Source: Gemmatimonadaceae bacterium (GTDB taxonomy: Bacteria > Gemmatimonadota > Gemmatimonadetes > Gemmatimonadales > Gemmatimonadaceae). From it: 7,397 nucleotides of DNA. The notes under the pieces were generated by a model. It saw only the letters and a program-made list of their open reading frames with translations. It was not told where the DNA came from and made no database searches. This document shows positions 5,955 to 7,397 of the stretch, in pieces (within the stretch, counting starts at the first letter, position 1; every line of letters starts with the position of its first letter). The position numbers and the translations under genes are program-made. The stretch is from assembly GCA_025451425.1 (NCBI GenBank), contig JANWKK010000038.1:1-7397 (forward strand). Direction: 5' to 3'.

Positions 5955-6992
5955 TCACTTCGAGCCCCAGGCGTTCAAGACATCCTCCGCGATCCGCCCT
6001 TCGGTCGCCTCGAGATCGGTGAAGTCGCCGCGATTCATGCTTGTGAAGACCGCTGCCACAATAGGCCCGGATTGCGCATAGATGATTCCGACGTCGTTGC
6101 CAAGCAAGGGCGGCCAGTCACCCGTCTTGTGTGCGATCCCTGCCCGAAAGCGGATGCGCTGCGGTAGACGCGACTCGTAAAACTGCTCGCGAAGGATGCG
6201 CAGCATCTGCTGTGTCGACGTCTGGCTCGCTAGCTGGCCTTGCTGCAACTGCTCGAGCAATCGCGCGATCTCACGCGCCGTCGTTCGGCCGAGCCACCTC
6301 GATGAATCGGCCACAAACGCGCCGCTCCGTCCCTCGGCGCCGCTGTCGTTCGGGAATCCACGCGTGAAGACCTCACGGTCGGTCATCGATGCGTACTTGG
6401 GATCCAACTGCACCCATACCTGACGGAACAGTTCCCCGGTCGTCGCGTTCAGTCGAGTCTGGCGATAGCCGAGCGAATCCAGCATCCGATTCACGCGATC
6501 ACGGCCGACCTTTGCGATCATGATGTCGGTCGCCGTATTGTCGCTCGTGATGATCATCTGAGTCAGGATATCGCGAATCGTCGGCTGAAGGCCGGGAGTG
6601 AACGTCTGTAACAGGCCGCTGCCGCGTCGCAGGTCCTCCGGACGGATCGTGTACCGCTCGTCGAGATTGAGCCGGCGCGCGTCCGCGTCGCGAAATGCGA
6701 GGATCATGACGGGGATCTTGATCACGCTGGCCGTGTTCATCGGTACATCAGCGCGGATCGCGATCTCTCGCTCCGCGACACCGATTTGCTTCGCGTAGAA
6801 GCTGCTCTGCGCCTGAAGCGAATCGAGGCGAGCGCGAATCGTTTCCTCGAGTGTCGGCGGCGCGACTGGTAATACGAAGCCCGCCGTTCGTGATGCTCGA
6901 GGTGCAATTGGGAACCTGGTGCCTGGGCGAGGGGACCACGTCGCCGCGAGGAGGGTACCTGAAAGCAGGAGTGGAAGTGTCAGTGTGCGCAT
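5955..6992 (-). CDS. Class A beta-lactamase-like serine hydrolase with enlarged omega-loop region
   Basis: Member of the penicillin-binding serine hydrolase fold (PenP / beta-lactamase2 type), predicted to be exported. It has 345 residues from the ATG at 6992, chosen because MRTLTLPLLLSGTLLAATW is a plausible signal peptide; an in-frame ATG at 7031 would put 13 residues before it. Motifs are Ser89-Val-Ile-Lys92 (nucleophile SxxK), Ser150-Asp-Asn152 (SDN) and Lys289-Thr-Gly291 (KTG). The spacing from SxxK to SDN matches TEM within one residue. The general-base region is abnormal. The only acid at the expected place is Glu187 in TTGELFRQ, 37 residues after Ser150 (36 in TEM), and the usual ExxLN is absent, with Gln191 where Asn170 would be. 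From Glu187 to KTG there are 102 residues versus 68 in TEM, so about 34 extra residues follow (around 190-220). It could hydrolyse beta-lactams or be another serine hydrolase. It is first in a probable operon with the S9 peptidase. Confidence 0.87.
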   Translation of the reverse strand: MRTLTLPLLLSGTLLAATWSPRPGTRFPIAPRASRTAGFVLPVAPPTLEETIRARLDSLQAQSSFYAKQIGVAEREIAIRADVPMNTASVIKIPVMILAFRDADARRLNLDERYTIRPEDLRRGSGLLQTFTPGLQPTIRDILTQMIITSDNTATDIMIAKVGRDRVNRMLDSLGYRQTRLNATTGELFRQVWVQLDPKYASMTDREVFTRGFPNDSGAEGRSGAFVADSSRWLGRTTAREIARLLEQLQQGQLASQTSTQQMLRILREQFYESRLPQRIRFRAGIAHKTGDWPPLLGNDVGIIYAQSGPIVAAVFTSMNRGDFTDLEATEGRIAEDVLNAWGSK

Positions 6993-7104
6993 GGGGCTAA
7001 CTAGCGCGACTGCGGGCTCGTTGGCAACCATGATCGTGCAATCCGGAACCCTTGACTGGCCAGCAACGTTACGAAAGTGACGGTGTATGAGCGGTCAATG
7101 ACGG

Positions 7105-7119
7105 GCTGGTTCCACCAGC
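7105..7119. repeat. Perfect inverted repeat (6-bp arms, 3-bp loop) in the divergent spacer
   Basis: GCTGGT (7105-7110) and ACCAGC (7114-7119) are exact reverse complements around TCC. The element lies between the divergent beta-lactamase-like gene and the small gene starting at 7176, about 113 bp from the first start codon and 57 bp from the second. It could be a short hairpin in a leader or a small operator. At 6 bp per arm it may also be chance, and no copy was seen elsewhere in the window. Confidence 0.4.
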
Positions 7120-7146
7120 ACGTCCATGCATCGGTGATGACCATCG

Positions 7147-7168
7147 ACGGGTTAGTAGCCCGTGGAGG
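7147..7168 (+). promoter_or_regulatory. Ribosome binding site GGAGG with a small hairpin directly upstream
   Basis: GGAGG at 7164-7168 sits 7 bases before the ATG at 7176, an ideal Shine-Dalgarno arrangement, and it decides the start of the small gene downstream. Immediately before it, ACGGG (7147-7151) and CCCGT (7159-7163) can pair around a 7-base loop, so a 5-bp stem abuts the ribosome binding site without covering it. The ribosome binding site is firm; the hairpin is weak. None of the other five gene starts in the window has a comparable ribosome binding site. Confidence 0.7.
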
Positions 7169-7175
7169 TATCGAC

Positions 7176-7397
7176 ATGTCCAAGTTCTGTTTTTCGGTCA
7201 GCAACATCGAATCTCGTCGCGACGGCGAAATCGAGAGTGATTCGTTCTCCGATGCCGTGGACGAGTTGGGTCGCCAGATCGTCGTGAGCAAGGGTGACTT
7301 GCTGGAGATTGGCGTGTACGGCTTTCCACCCGCGCGCTACGAGTGCGTGGGTCTGATCAAGGGCAGCAGACCGATTTGGTTCCCTTCGGGCGGAAGG
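7176..7397 (+). CDS. Small protein of unknown function, 3' end beyond the window
   Basis: An ATG at 7176 preceded by GGAGG opens a frame of 74 codons that is still open at the window end. The protein begins MSKFCFSVSNIESRRDGEI. It continues with an acidic segment (about residues 16-31, rich in Asp, Glu and Ser), then a mixed hydrophobic part, QIVVSKGDLLEIGVYG (34-49), that looks like short beta strands. After that come PPARYECVG (51-59) and IWFPSGGR (67-74). There is no signal peptide or membrane segment, so it is probably cytoplasmic. Cys5 and Cys57 are the only cysteines seen. I do not recognise the family. Codon use looks like the neighbours. It is divergent from the beta-lactamase-like gene, and the spacer holds two small inverted repeats. 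Confidence 0.7.
   Translation, partial: MSKFCFSVSNIESRRDGEIESDSFSDAVDELGRQIVVSKGDLLEIGVYGFPPARYECVGLIKGSRPIWFPSGGR

Noticed and set aside
7052..7057. TTGACT as a -35 box for the small gene at 7176
   Set aside because: No TATAAT-like -10 lies 16-18 bp downstream, so a promoter cannot be supported.
7001..7291. 96-codon minus-strand frame across the spacer and the small gene
   Set aside because: It overlaps the plus-strand small gene, which has a perfect ribosome binding site. No motif or conserved feature was seen.

Overview
The window is GC-rich (roughly 60-65% by eye), bacterial and gene-dense. It looks chromosomal: there is no transposase, integrase, phage gene, rRNA, tRNA or CRISPR array. 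The gene set suggests an environmental Gram-negative lineage. It includes secreted S9 peptidases, a lipoprotein, a vertebrate-like DeoC and a two-module ALDH16. Gemmatimonadota or a neighbouring phylum is my best guess, but this is inference from gene style and not from a phylogenetic marker.

Layout. Positions 1-151 (minus) hold the start of a lipoprotein gene that leaves the window. A 104-bp divergent gap follows, containing a C-rich heptamer array (G-quadruplex type on the minus strand). Next is a two-gene plus-strand operon: deoC (256-1350), then after 4 bp an aldehyde dehydrogenase of the ALDH16 type (1355-3778). Its two ALDH modules are joined by a linker made of G-rich and C-rich 7-bp repeats. 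Only 14 bp separate it from a convergent minus-strand pair. That pair is a class A beta-lactamase-like serine hydrolase (6992-5955) followed by an exported S9 prolyl-oligopeptidase-family peptidase (5925-3793), 29 bp apart. A divergent spacer of about 180 bp with two inverted repeats leads to the start of a small unknown plus-strand gene (7176 to the window end), the only gene here with a textbook ribosome binding site.

How the genes work together. DeoC splits 2-deoxyribose-5-phosphate into glyceraldehyde-3-phosphate and acetaldehyde. The ALDH16 next to it is the obvious candidate for oxidising that acetaldehyde, so the operon reads as deoxynucleoside/DNA scavenging with aldehyde detoxification. 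The minus-strand pair consists of two exported serine enzymes, probably periplasmic.

The most unusual signals are at the DNA level. The heptamer CCTAACG/CGTTAGG occurs nine times where about one is expected, often through rare codons. Heptanucleotide repeats recur in three places, two of them inside the ALDH16 coding sequence. The beta-lactamase-like protein is also odd, with an altered and enlarged omega-loop region.
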